The notes under the pieces were generated by a model. It had not been told where the DNA came from, searched no databases, and saw only the letters and a program-made list of their open reading frames with translations. A stretch of 64,000 nucleotides of DNA from Flavobacterium marginilacus (lineage in GTDB: Bacteria > Bacteroidota > Bacteroidia > Flavobacteriales > Flavobacteriaceae): NCBI RefSeq assembly GCF_026870155.1, contig NZ_CP113975.1:806001-870000 (forward strand), read 5' to 3'. The position numbers and the translations under genes were made by a program. Positions within the stretch are counted from its first letter, which is position 1. Each line of letters starts with the position of its first letter. Below, one piece after another: positions 36,105 to 44,195 of the stretch.

Positions 36105-36170
36105 AAAAAAGTGGAGTTCAGAAACCACTATAAAAACGAGGCGAATCCTGAAAAGCCTTATGAGTAGGGG
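36105..36170 (+). ncRNA. Structured 5' leader motif, copy A
   Basis: Hairpin 1: GTGG (36111-36114) with CCAC (36125-36128). A-rich linker ATAAAAACG. Hairpin 2: AGGC (36139-36142) with GCCT (36155-36158), 12-nt loop GAATCCTGAAAA. Then TATGAGTAGG. TTCAG in loop 1 (36117-36121) is complementary to CTGAA in loop 2 (36148-36152), allowing a kissing interaction. GCCT ends 30 nt before the ATG. Copies B (40763) and C (36890) share the motif. Class unknown to me; candidate cis-regulatory RNA. Confidence 0.55.
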
Positions 36171-36188
36171 AAACTAAAAACTAAAAAA

Positions 36189-36590
36189 ATGAGTAAAATT
36201 AATGTTTTAATAGTAGTTGATGCTTTAGGAGCAGCAACATCAGGGAATCTTCAAAATAATGTTTATTTGGTAGATACTAATAAACATGTCGGTTCAGGAA
36301 ACGAAGGTCAAGCAGAATTATATACAGTTTGCACAAGTACAAGTCAAAAATCAGATACTATTGTATGGTCAATTGCTCCAGTTGATCCTGATTCCGATGT
36401 AAGTATTAATAGTTTTACTGGACAAATGATAAGCAGTAAAGCCTTGATTCCTACAATGAATGCTGATGGATCATGGCAGGGACTTTTAGCTCCAAATTTG
36501 CCAGCAGGAAATATTCAATACTCAGTAGTAGTTAGTATTGATGGTACAAATTATACTTTTGATCCTTTTTTAAGTGTTAATAACAATTAA
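36189..36590 (+). CDS. AidA/PixA-like inclusion-body-family protein
   Basis: 133 residues, cytosolic, beta-rich. The pattern INVLIVVDA...NNVYLVDTNKHVGSGNEGQAELYTVC, DTIVWSIAPVDPDSDVSI, and a closing YTFDPFLSV fits the AidA/PixA family: small abundant proteins known from Xenorhabdus inclusion bodies and from quorum-regulated genes of Burkholderia and Ralstonia. The biochemical role is not known. Single gene with the LytTR-type promoter and structured leader upstream. Family call from pattern memory only. Confidence 0.6.
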   Translation: MSKINVLIVVDALGAATSGNLQNNVYLVDTNKHVGSGNEGQAELYTVCTSTSQKSDTIVWSIAPVDPDSDVSINSFTGQMISSKALIPTMNADGSWQGLLAPNLPAGNIQYSVVVSIDGTNYTFDPFLSVNNN

Positions 36591-36618
36591 TTTTGTTTAG
36601 CTATACGGTAAATTATAA

Positions 36619-36876
36619 TTAGGGTCTGCTGAAAAACTCAAAACCTCATAAAAAGCAGTAGTTGAGAAGTTGAATTTTATTATTAGGTGCAAGGTTTTTG
36701 CACAATCATCCTCAAACCTTGCACCTAATATAATTCAATTTTTGCAATTTATATTTTTAAAGCTCCATTTTAAAGGCTATAAATGAATTAAAACCTTTCA
36801 AAAACTACTAAAGTTGAGGATTTTGGGTAAAAATTGACACTAATTTGCGTTAAGTTAGTTTTTCAGCAGACCCTAA
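36619..36876. mobile_element. MITE, 258 bp, 20-bp perfect terminal inverted repeats
   Basis: TTAGGGTCTGCTGAAAAACT (36619-36638) is repeated inverted at 36857-36876. Flanking ATAA at 36615-36618 and 36877-36880 is a likely 4-bp target duplication. Inside, ATTAGGTGCAAGGTTT (36682-36697) and AAACCTTGCACCTAAT (36714-36729) form a 16-bp internal hairpin. No transposase gene, so it depends on one elsewhere with matching GGGTCTGCTGAAAAA ends. Confidence 0.75.
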
Positions 36877-36889
36877 ATAAACGAATCTT

Positions 36890-36940
36890 CCTGTAAAGGT
36901 TAATTGCAGGGGCGAATTCTGAAAAGCCTTATGAGTAGGA
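36890..36940 (+). ncRNA. Structured leader motif, orphan copy C
   Basis: GGC (36911-36913) GAATTCTGAAAA GCC (36926-36928) TTATGAGTAGG matches copy A over about 30 nt with one substitution. Ahead of it CCTG (36890-36893) and CAGG (36907-36910) form a hairpin in the place of the GTGG/CCAC stem of copies A and B. No gene follows: the sequence runs into a transposon remnant, so its gene was probably lost. Confidence 0.5.
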
Positions 36941-36964
36941 ACAACAATTAAATTATAAAAATTA

Positions 36965-37057
36965 GGTACTATCTCATAAAGTGTGTAAGTAAAAAAGATA
37001 TTAGGGTTTGCACAAACCCCTATATTTTTAAACTTACACACTTTTTAGGATAGTGTC
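36965..37057. mobile_element. Short MITE-like element with imperfect 26-bp inverted ends
   Basis: The left end GGTACTATCTCATAAAGTGT and the right end reverse complement agree at 21 of 26 positions. A GGGTTT/AAACCC hairpin is in the middle. The inner repeat GTGTGTAAGT is exact. Its right end abuts the truncated IS982 coding remnant. No target duplication seen. Confidence 0.5.
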
Positions 37058-37061
37058 GTAA

Positions 37062-37568
37062 AACGAGTTTGAAACTGCTCCTTCAAAAGGGTTTTGTGCT
37101 TTTCAAAACAACTGGTTTTACGGATATAAATTGCACGGGGTTTGTTCTATAAATGGAATTTTCCATTCATTGGATATTACAAAAGCAGAAGTTCACGATG
37201 TTCATTTTTTAAAGAACATAAAACATCAAATGTCTGATTGTATTTTGCTTGTCGATAGAGGTTACTTGTCTCAAAGCATTCAATTGGATTTGTTTCAAAC
37301 GGTAAATATTAAATTAGTAACACCAAAAAGGAAAAATCAAAAAGACTATAAACCAAAACCTTATATCTTTAGAAAATCAAGAAAAAGAATTGAAACATTA
37401 TTTTCTCAACTATGCGACCAGTTCAGAATTAGAAACAATTACGCTAAAACTTTTGAAGGTTTTAAAACAAGAATTTTAGCAAAAATAACAGCATTAACAT
37501 TGGTTCAGTCTATCAATAAATTCATTTTTGATAGACCTATAAACAATATTAAAAATCAAATAATTTAA
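37062..37568 (+). pseudogene. IS982-family transposase, 5'-truncated
   Basis: Only the C-terminal half remains (about 168 codons after an in-frame TAA at 37059). Readable family landmarks: EFETAPSKGFCAFQNNWFYG, GYKLHGVCSINGIFHSLDIT, the DDE aspartate in LLVDRGYLSQ, TPKRKNQKDYKP, and the closing glutamate region RKRIETLFSQLCDQFRIRNNYAK. The N-terminal third is missing, apparently removed where the 93-bp MITE-like element joins. Right IS end ACCCAACGGGTT follows at 37573-37584. Confidence 0.85.
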
Positions 37569-37581
37569 TTACACCCAACGG

Positions 37582-38055
<474 letters not shown>

Positions 38056-38059
<4 letters not shown>

Positions 38060-38967
38060 TTGCTTAATAAATTTTGAAAAGCGTTATTTATATTTTCAAA
38101 CTTATATTGGAACCCATTTTCCAAAAGCCGTTTCGGAATTACATTTCTGCTTTTTAATATTAATTCTGCTTCTGTTCGAATAAAGAAAGATCCAATTTCA
38201 AGAAGAAATGTATTCATTGGAATTCCAAAAGGAAAACCAACTGCTTTTCGCAGTTTTTGCATAAAATCGGCATTGCGAATTGGCTCGGGAGAAACAATAT
38301 TGATAACGTCAATGATTTCTTTTTGAATAATAAAATCTATTGCATTTGCAAAATCTTCTTCGTGAATCCAGCTTACAAACTGATTTCCTTTTCCCTGTTT
38401 TCCGCCAAAACCAAATTTTGCCAGCGTTTTCAGAGGAACAAGAGCCCCGCCGTTTTTTCCCAAAACTATTGAAGTCCGCAAAGCTGTTTTAAGAGTTTTT
38501 GGAGTTTCAGTTTTAAAAAATGCTTTTTCCCAGGAAAGCGCAACATTTATCGAAAAGTCATTTCCGATTTCGCCATCGGTTTCATCCATTTGTTTATCTA
38601 ATGAAAAACGATAAATTGTTGAAGTCGATGAATTCAGCCAATGTTTTGGTGGATTTTTGCAATTCAAAACAGCTTTATTTAAGATCTTTGTGCTTTCAAT
38701 TCTCGACAATAAAATCTGTTTTTTATTTTCTTTGGTATAACGGCAGTCAACCGATTTTCCGGCAAGATTAATTAAAACTGTTGTGTTTTCCAACTCGCTT
38801 TCCCAGCCTGTAAATGTTTTGGCATTCCAGTTGACGAATTTAATTCCGTCAGCAGTTTCTGACTTGCCTCTGGTCAGAATTACAATTTCATCAAATTTAT
38901 TTTTGAAATGCTTTGTCAAAATCTGACCTAAAAATCCGGTTCCTGCAGCTATAATAAGTTTTGTCAT
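38056..38967 (-). CDS. TIGR01777-family sugar-nucleotide epimerase-like protein
   Basis: 303 residues, extended SDR Rossmann fold with a slightly degenerate N-terminal glycine motif (IAAGTGFLGQILTKHF). Family segments: LINLAGKSVDCRYT, ESTKILNKAV, NSSTSTIYR, SWIHEEDFANAI and the C-terminal ELILKSRNVIPKRLLENGFQYKF. The function is not established. Third gene behind the GbsR-type regulator in the same direction. Confidence 0.9.
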
Positions 38968-39033
38968 TGTTGTTTTGTTTTTTGTGGAATAAACCTAACA
39001 GGTTTCAAAAACCAGTTAGGTTTGTTGAATAAA

Positions 39034-39420
39034 TTAAGCTTTAAAAACCAATCTTTCTTCTTGCTGAGCTTCTTTGGATTTTCTTTTTCCTCTGAAGAAA
39101 AAGTATAAGTTAAGGAACAGCATTATTCCAAGATAGATAGAAAATCCGCCAATTTTATAACTCAGGGCTTCGATAAGTGACTGATAGCTGTTGTCGTAAA
39201 TGCTCAACTGTAAAATCATTAAGGCAAAGCCTAAATTAAGCAGATAAAATCCAGTTTCAAAAAGTCTGTTTGTTGCCTGCGCAATTTCTTCTCTGCCTTT
39301 GAAAATGTCCAGCATAAATATTTTTCCGTTTTTGAAAAGGGTTTTAGAAACATAATAGGTAAGGAATAAAGCGATTGGTAAATAGACAGCGTAACCGATT
39401 AAGATTTTTGTAGTTTCCAT
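39034..39420 (-). CDS. Small membrane protein, paralogue 1
   Basis: 128 residues with three to four membrane helices (about 5-25, 53-70, 88-110). Shares with the next gene the pattern GY.VYL, V.K...KNG.I, EI.QA.N.., YLLN.G and is therefore a tandem paralogue. No known family. Part of the GbsR-headed operon. Confidence 0.65.
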   Translation of the reverse strand: METTKILIGYAVYLPIALFLTYYVSKTLFKNGKIFMLDIFKGREEIAQATNRLFETGFYLLNLGFALMILQLSIYDNSYQSLIEALSYKIGGFSIYLGIMLFLNLYFFFRGKRKSKEAQQEERLVFKA

Positions 39421-39439
39421 GATAATAAGTATTTAAGTG

Positions 39440-39787
39440 TTATTTAATTAATTTGTGAATGTATTTGGTTAATATTAAAATGTTTGTGTAATGCAGTACC
39501 GAAATAATAAAAATGATGACTGCGGTTTTGGTGCCGATGGTTTCTATCAATTGGGGTGAAGAAGTTATTTTTTGCCAGGAAATTAGGGTCATGGCACAGT
39601 AACCAATATTTAAAAGATAATATCCTAAAAGTAAAACCTGATTGATTTTTTGACAGATTTCAGCATGATTTGGGATTAATTCAGCCACGTAAATATTTCC
39701 GTTTTTGTAACATATTTTTCCAACTTTCAGAATAATGAAAATCGTAATGCTGAGGTAAATTAAATACCCGATAATGTTGAAATTCAT
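39440..39787 (-). CDS. Small membrane protein, paralogue 2
   Basis: 115 residues with three to four membrane helices. Aligned with its neighbour: GYLIYLSITIF, VGKICYKNGNIYVAEL, EICQKINQVLLLGYYLLNIGY. The 19-bp gap to the downstream paralogue suggests a duplication within the operon. Role unknown. Confidence 0.62.
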   Translation of the reverse strand: MNFNIIGYLIYLSITIFIILKVGKICYKNGNIYVAELIPNHAEICQKINQVLLLGYYLLNIGYCAMTLISWQKITSSPQLIETIGTKTAVIIFIISVLHYTNILILTKYIHKLIK

Positions 39788-39940
39788 AATTATTTATTTT
39801 TAAATTTTTAAACTTTCAGAAAAAAATGAAACTTAGTGGTAAATTTTTTTACTGCTATTTAATTCGTTTTTATTGTTTTTTATTTGTCTCATTGAATAGC
39901 CAGTAGAAATTTAATCTAATTATCAAATATTTAGTGTTGG

Positions 39941-40444
39941 CTATTTCATAATTTTTAAAACCAATTTACCTAACCAGTTTTCGTTGAATTCGGTCATTTT
40001 GTCTAAGACATTATCTGCTTTTAAAACAAAATCATACAATTTGGAAGTTTGGTCAACGAAGTGTTTTTCTTCGGCTGAATCTTTTGCTTCAATTGTCGAA
40101 ACCTCTTTTAGGATTTTAAGCGCAGGTTTGATTTCTCTCCTGCTTCTTTCTCTCGAAATTTTGGAAGCCAATTCATCTAAATCCTTTTCAGCAGTAAAAA
40201 ACTCTCTGCGTTCACCCGCTTTGTATTCTTTGTAGACAATTCCCCAGTCCATTAATGCTCTTAGGTTCATGCTGGCGTTACCGCGTGAAATTTGTAATTC
40301 TTCCATGATGTCTTCCATAGAAACCGCTTCGTTTGAGACCATTAATAAAGCATGAATCTGCGCCATGGTTTTATTAATTCCCCATTGAGAACCTAATGCT
40401 CCCCAGGTTTGTACAAACTTATTTTTTGCCTCTTTGAATTCCAT
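39941..40444 (-). CDS. GbsR/MarR-family transcription regulator
   Basis: 167 residues from ATG 40444 (MEFKEAKNKFVQTWG); the ORF could begin at 40474, but the -7 box would then be inside the gene. The winged helix covers about 25-95: GINKTMAQIHALLMVSNEAVSMEDIMEELQISRGNASMNLRALMDWGIV, then KAGERREFF wing. A palindrome overlaps its own -33 region, which argues for autoregulation, and it probably controls the four genes behind it. Confidence 0.88.
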   Translation of the reverse strand: MEFKEAKNKFVQTWGALGSQWGINKTMAQIHALLMVSNEAVSMEDIMEELQISRGNASMNLRALMDWGIVYKEYKAGERREFFTAEKDLDELASKISRERSRREIKPALKILKEVSTIEAKDSAEEKHFVDQTSKLYDFVLKADNVLDKMTEFNENWLGKLVLKIMK

Positions 40445-40471
40445 TTTTGGATTTATTTCCCTTTGTTGGAA

Positions 40472-40518
40472 CAAATGTAAACAAAAGTTTTTAAACTTTC
40501 AAAAATAATTGAAAGTTT
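40472..40518 (-). promoter_or_regulatory. gbsR-type promoter with overlapping palindromic operator
   Basis: Reverse strand: TTG (40500-40502) and TACATTTG (40472-40479) with a 20-bp spacer form a full Bacteroidetes promoter. AAACTTTCA (40493-40501) and TGAAAGTTT (40510-40518) are perfect 9-bp arms with an 8-bp gap, covering the -33 TTG. A dimeric winged-helix repressor bound there would block the polymerase. Confidence 0.65.
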
Positions 40519-40557
40519 GTTTTAAAAAAATCATTCCAAAAGTAAAGTAGTAATTAT

Positions 40558-40645
40558 CTTATGCTAGATTTTGTTTCTTTCATAACTGAAATTTTTTGTT
40601 CTGCAGCATTTTTTTAATTAATTCTATAAGTCTAGTATAGTTTTG
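40558..40645 (+). promoter_or_regulatory. Candidate LytTR promoter 3 (DUF1842-like gene)
   Basis: CTTATGCTA (40558; one base from CTTGTGCTA) is followed exactly 80 bp later by TAGTTTTG (40638-40645), a full TAnnTTTG match, the same distance as at 32433 and 35886. The 21- and 42-bp positions (TTCATAACT, TCTGCAGCA) are weak as repeats. But CTTTC at offset 19 and ATTTTTTTAATTAA at offset 50 line up with promoter 2 in register. Leader about 195 nt. Confidence 0.55.
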
Positions 40646-40762
40646 ATGTAGAAAATAAAAAGAGAAGGATTTTATTTGTTTGTTATTGATTATCAAATGT
40701 ATATAAGGTGCTTTATTTTCTGATTTATAACACCGTTTATTGATTTAATTAAAAATACAATT

Positions 40763-40823
40763 AAAAAAGTGGAGCAGATCCCACTTAAAAAAACGAGGCG
40801 GTTCTGAAAAGCCTAACGAGTAA
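40763..40823 (+). ncRNA. Structured 5' leader motif, copy B
   Basis: Hairpin 1: GTGG (40769-40772) with CCAC (40781-40784). Linker TTAAAAAAACG. Hairpin 2: AGGC (40796-40799) with GCCT (40811-40814), 11-nt loop ending TTCTGAAAA. Then AACGAGTAAG. CAGA (40775-40778) in loop 1 can pair with TCTG (40803-40806) in loop 2; in copy A the pairing partners are TTCAG/CTGAA, so the complementarity holds while the bases differ. GCCT ends 32 nt before the ATG. Confidence 0.55.
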
Positions 40824-40846
40824 GATAAAAATAATATTTAGAAATC

Positions 40847-41260
40847 ATGGCAGATTTATTAGCAGGTGCTTATTTAGCAAAAGGGACAATTGGAAATGTT
40901 GGAACACCAGGTGCTCCAATCGCAACATTTAGTTTAGTGGTGGTACCATCACAGCATACCGTAACAGGTACAGTAATAATTACTCAGGCAGTAAGCGGTC
41001 CTGACAGCCACATTGTTGTTCAGGTAAAAGGAAAAATATATGCAGCAGGATTAGGAAAATATACACAATTAGTTAGTCTGCAAGGGCAGTATGTGCATTC
41101 AGTTCCTCCTCCGGCAATTGGTTCTTTCTTGGCTGAGTTCAATGCTCATTTAGCTATCGATAATGCATGGAATGGAGTTGGCGGTTTCTCATACTGGAGA
41201 CACACTGTTGAAAATGTACCGGTTAAAGCAGTAAATGCCTTAAAAGAGCAAGCGGTTTAA
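40847..41260 (+). CDS. DUF1842-like small protein
   Basis: 137 residues, no signal peptide. Beta-rich, with GAYLAKGTIGNVGTPGAPIATFSLVV, VTGTVIITQAV, QLVSLQGQYVHSVPPPAIGSFLAEF and the end WNGVGGFSYWRHTVENVPVKAV. The pattern recalls Pfam DUF1842, a family of unknown function. Shares promoter geometry and leader RNA with the AidA/PixA-like gene 4.6 kb away, which suggests a common purpose. Single gene with its own terminator. Confidence 0.58.
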   Translation: MADLLAGAYLAKGTIGNVGTPGAPIATFSLVVVPSQHTVTGTVIITQAVSGPDSHIVVQVKGKIYAAGLGKYTQLVSLQGQYVHSVPPPAIGSFLAEFNAHLAIDNAWNGVGGFSYWRHTVENVPVKAVNALKEQAV

Positions 41261-41282
41261 GACAATTTTTACTGACTAATTT

Positions 41283-41314
41283 AAAAAGATTACCTAATTC
41301 GGGTAATCTTTTTT
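41283..41314 (+). terminator. Terminator of the DUF1842-like gene
   Basis: AAAAAGATTACC (41283-41294) and GGTAATCTTTTT (41302-41313), T-run after. Confidence 0.82.
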
Positions 41315-41326
41315 GTTTTAATAAAC

Positions 41327-41357
41327 AAAAACCGAAGCGTTTCTGCCTCGGTTTTTA
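41327..41357 (-). terminator. Terminator of the M3 peptidase gene
   Basis: AAAAACCGA (41327-41335) and TCGGTTTTT (41348-41356), placed about 33 bp beyond the stop codon at 41390. Confidence 0.7.
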
Positions 41358-41389
41358 TAAATGTCTAAGAAGTCTAATAATCTGGAAAT

Positions 41390-43417
41390 CTATAAAAGCC
41401 CCGCTCTTTTCAGCAAAGCATCTGGTTTTGGTTCCTGTCCTCTAAAGCGTTTGTACAATACCATTGGATGTTCGGTTCCGCCTTTTGAAAGGACATTTTC
41501 TTTGAATTTATCAGCCACTTCTTTGTTGAAAATTCCTTTCTCCTGAAAATATTCGAATGCATCGGCATCAAGAACTTCGGCCCATTTGTAACTGTAATAA
41601 CCCGATGAATAACCTCCTTGGAAAATATGTGAAAAGGCTGTGCTGATTGCATTTTCCTTTACATCAGGATACAATTGAGTGGAAGAAAATTGCTCCGTTT
41701 CAAAAGTTTTTACATCATTAATATTCGTTGGATCTTGCCCGTGCCAGCCCATATCCAGTAATCCAAAACTCAGTTGGCGCATCGTTGCCATTCCTTCCTG
41801 GAAACTAGCACTCTCCTTGATTTTTTCTACATATTCCTGTGGAATAACTTCCCCGGTTTCATAATGGTGTGCAAACAGAGCCAAAGCTTCTGGTTCATAA
41901 CACCAGTTTTCCATAATTTGGCTTGGCAGTTCCACAAAGTCCCAATAAACCGATGTTCCTGATAAATTAGGATACGTTGTATTCGCTAACATTCCGTGTA
42001 ATCCGTGGCCAAATTCATGGAATAGAGTTGTCACTTCATTGAAAGTTAATAACGACGGCTTAGTCTCTGTTGGTTTTGTAAAGTTGCAGACATTGGAAAT
42101 ATGCGGCCTTTCGTTTACGCCGTCTTTGATGTATTGTGATTTGAAAGAAGTCATCCAAGCACCGTTTCGTTTTCCTTTTCTTGGAAAGAAATCAGCGTAG
42201 AAAAGTGCAACCAATTCATTGTTTTTGTCTTTTACTTCATAGGCAGTAACTTCTTCGTGATACTTGTCGATGTCAAAAATTTCAGTAAAAGTCAAGCCAA
42301 ACAGTTTTCCTGCAATCGTAAAAGCGCCGTTCAGCACTTTTTCCAATTGGAAATAAGGTTTCAGTTTCTCGTCATCTAAATTAAATAACTGCTGTTTCAG
42401 TTTTTCCGAATAGTATGCTCCGTCCCATTTTTCGAGCTGTTCGATACCGTCCAGTTCTTTGGCGAAAGCCGATAACTGTTCAAATTCTCTTTTGGCTGCT
42501 GGTTTTGCTTTGGCCAATAAATCATTTAAAAAAGATTTTACTTTTTCTGGACTTTCGGCCATGCGTTCTTCTAGAACAAAATCGGCATGGGTTTTGTATC
42601 CTAAAAGATTAGCTCTTTCAAAGCGCAGTTTAGCAATTTTTAAAACGATTTCCTGATTGTCGAATTCGTTGTTCTGAAAACATCTTGCTCCGAAAGCAAG
42701 AGCTATTTTTTTACGCAGTTCGCGGTTATCTGCATACGTCACAAAAGGCAGGTAACTAGGGTGATCCAGAGTGAAAATCCAGCCTTCTTTTTCTTGGGCC
42801 TTCGCCAATGAACGAGCCGCTTCGATAGTTCCTTCTGGTAAGCCGGCTAAATCATTTTCGTCAGTAAGATGTAATTCGAAAGCATTGGTTTCGGCCAAAG
42901 CATTTTCGCCAAACTGTAAACTCAATTTGGACAATTCTTTGTCGATTTCCCTTAACTGATTTTTCTTTTCTTCCGGCAGATTAGCTCCGTTTCTGGAAAA
43001 GCTTTTGTATTGTTTGTCCAGAAGTGTTGTTTGTTCTGGATTTAAATTCAAAGATTCTCTTTGATCGTAAACTGTTTTTACTTTGGCAAATAAAGCAGTA
43101 TTCAAGCGGATATCATTTCCAAATTCAGATAATAGCGGCGAAACTTCCTGGGCAATTTTTTGCATTTCGTCACTCGTTTCTGCCGAATTTAAGTTGAAAA
43201 AGATATTTGAAATCCGATCCAAAGTATCGCCGCTAAATGACAAAGCTTCAATAGTGTTTTGAAAAGTTGGGTTTTCTGCATTGTTAATTATTGCATCAAT
43301 TTCGGCTTTTGCCATATCAATTGCTTCCTGAAATGCAGGAAGATAATCTTCGTTTTTTATTTGTGAAAATGGCGCTGTATCTAGCCTGGTGTCAAATTTA
43401 TTGAGTAGTATATTCAT
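41390..43417 (-). CDS. M3-family oligopeptidase (peptidyl-dipeptidase Dcp / oligopeptidase A type)
   Basis: 675 residues, cytosolic zinc metallopeptidase degrading short peptides. The zinc signature HEFGH sits in TLFHEFGHGLHGML, with the third ligand region SQIMENWCYEPEAL (Glu) downstream, and the family YSYKWAEVLDADAFEYF near the C-terminus. No signal peptide, so it acts in the cytosol. Length normal for the family. Monocistronic. Confidence 0.92.
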   Translation of the reverse strand: MNILLNKFDTRLDTAPFSQIKNEDYLPAFQEAIDMAKAEIDAIINNAENPTFQNTIEALSFSGDTLDRISNIFFNLNSAETSDEMQKIAQEVSPLLSEFGNDIRLNTALFAKVKTVYDQRESLNLNPEQTTLLDKQYKSFSRNGANLPEEKKNQLREIDKELSKLSLQFGENALAETNAFELHLTDENDLAGLPEGTIEAARSLAKAQEKEGWIFTLDHPSYLPFVTYADNRELRKKIALAFGARCFQNNEFDNQEIVLKIAKLRFERANLLGYKTHADFVLEERMAESPEKVKSFLNDLLAKAKPAAKREFEQLSAFAKELDGIEQLEKWDGAYYSEKLKQQLFNLDDEKLKPYFQLEKVLNGAFTIAGKLFGLTFTEIFDIDKYHEEVTAYEVKDKNNELVALFYADFFPRKGKRNGAWMTSFKSQYIKDGVNERPHISNVCNFTKPTETKPSLLTFNEVTTLFHEFGHGLHGMLANTTYPNLSGTSVYWDFVELPSQIMENWCYEPEALALFAHHYETGEVIPQEYVEKIKESASFQEGMATMRQLSFGLLDMGWHGQDPTNINDVKTFETEQFSSTQLYPDVKENAISTAFSHIFQGGYSSGYYSYKWAEVLDADAFEYFQEKGIFNKEVADKFKENVLSKGGTEHPMVLYKRFRGQEPKPDALLKRAGLL

Positions 43418-43666
43418 AATTATAAGATCTGTTTTGTTCCAAATATTAGGAGGTTATTTTTTTGTCTGAAATTGAAAAAAAAATAAACTTCATTAAAATT
43501 TAAAAGTAAAATGTATTTAATCGATATTTTGTGTATTTTTGTCGAATAATTAATTTCTTTAATAGAATTAATACTGTCAAAAAAACAAACTCTTTTTGTC
43601 CCTAACCTAAAAGAAAAAAGTATTGAAAATGCTAAATTTCCCCGAGTTTAGAATTTTGCAATATCA

Positions 43667-43698
43667 AAAAAAAGCTCCGTATTTTAGGAGCTTTTTTT
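43667..43698. terminator. Terminator after purE
   Basis: A-run plus AGCTCC and GGAGCT plus T-run form a strong stem of about 12 bp with an 8-nt loop. It touches the stop codon of purE and has both A and T runs, so it could also stop a transcript coming from the left. Confidence 0.78.
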
Positions 43699-44183
43699 TA
43701 TTTATTCAAGTTTTCCGAAGATTGATAAACGGCTTTTTTTAGTCCTTCTTTGTAGGCGATGATTTTGTCTAAAACAGTTTTATCGGCACTTCCTATAATT
43801 TGTGCAGCAAGGATTCCGGCATTTTTTGCTCCGTTTAAAGCAACAGTTGCTACTGGTACACCGCCAGGCATTTGTAAAATAGATAAAACACTGTCCCAGC
43901 CATCAATAGAATTGCTAGACTTTACAGGAACTCCAATTACAGGAAGCGGTGACATCGAAGCAACCATTCCAGGTAAATGCGCTGCGCCTCCAGCTCCGGC
44001 AATAATTGTCGAAATTCCGCGATTGTGTGCGTTCATACTGAAATCAAACAGTTTTTCGGGTGTTCTGTGTGCCGAAACGATGTCGACTTCGGTTTCTATA
44101 TTAAAACTTTTTAAAATATCTATGGCATCCTGCATTACCGGCATATCCGAAATGCTTCCCATTATTACAGCTACTTTGCTCAT
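43698..44183 (-). CDS. purE: N5-carboxyaminoimidazole ribonucleotide mutase
   Basis: 161 residues; class I PurE, converts N5-CAIR to CAIR in purine synthesis. Signatures: VAVIMGSISDMPVM, SAHRTPEKLFDF, IIAGAGGAAHLPGMVAS, and PVKSSNSIDGWDSVLSILQMPGGVPVATVA. Twelve bp downstream of the HNH gene, so it now depends on read-through from purK or on the promoter of the defence pair. Confidence 0.95.
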   Translation of the reverse strand: MSKVAVIMGSISDMPVMQDAIDILKSFNIETEVDIVSAHRTPEKLFDFSMNAHNRGISTIIAGAGGAAHLPGMVASMSPLPVIGVPVKSSNSIDGWDSVLSILQMPGGVPVATVALNGAKNAGILAAQIIGSADKTVLDKIIAYKEGLKKAVYQSSENLNK

Positions 44184-44195
44184 TTGTTTTTTTAT

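Noticed and set aside
36105..36170. Leader motif as preQ1 riboswitch, hammerhead ribozyme or integron attC site
   Set aside because: The stem followed by an A-rich tail recalls preQ1-I but the loop C-rich contacts are missing. The hammerhead core fits only with mismatches and only in one copy. The attC-like GCCTAAC appears in copy B alone.
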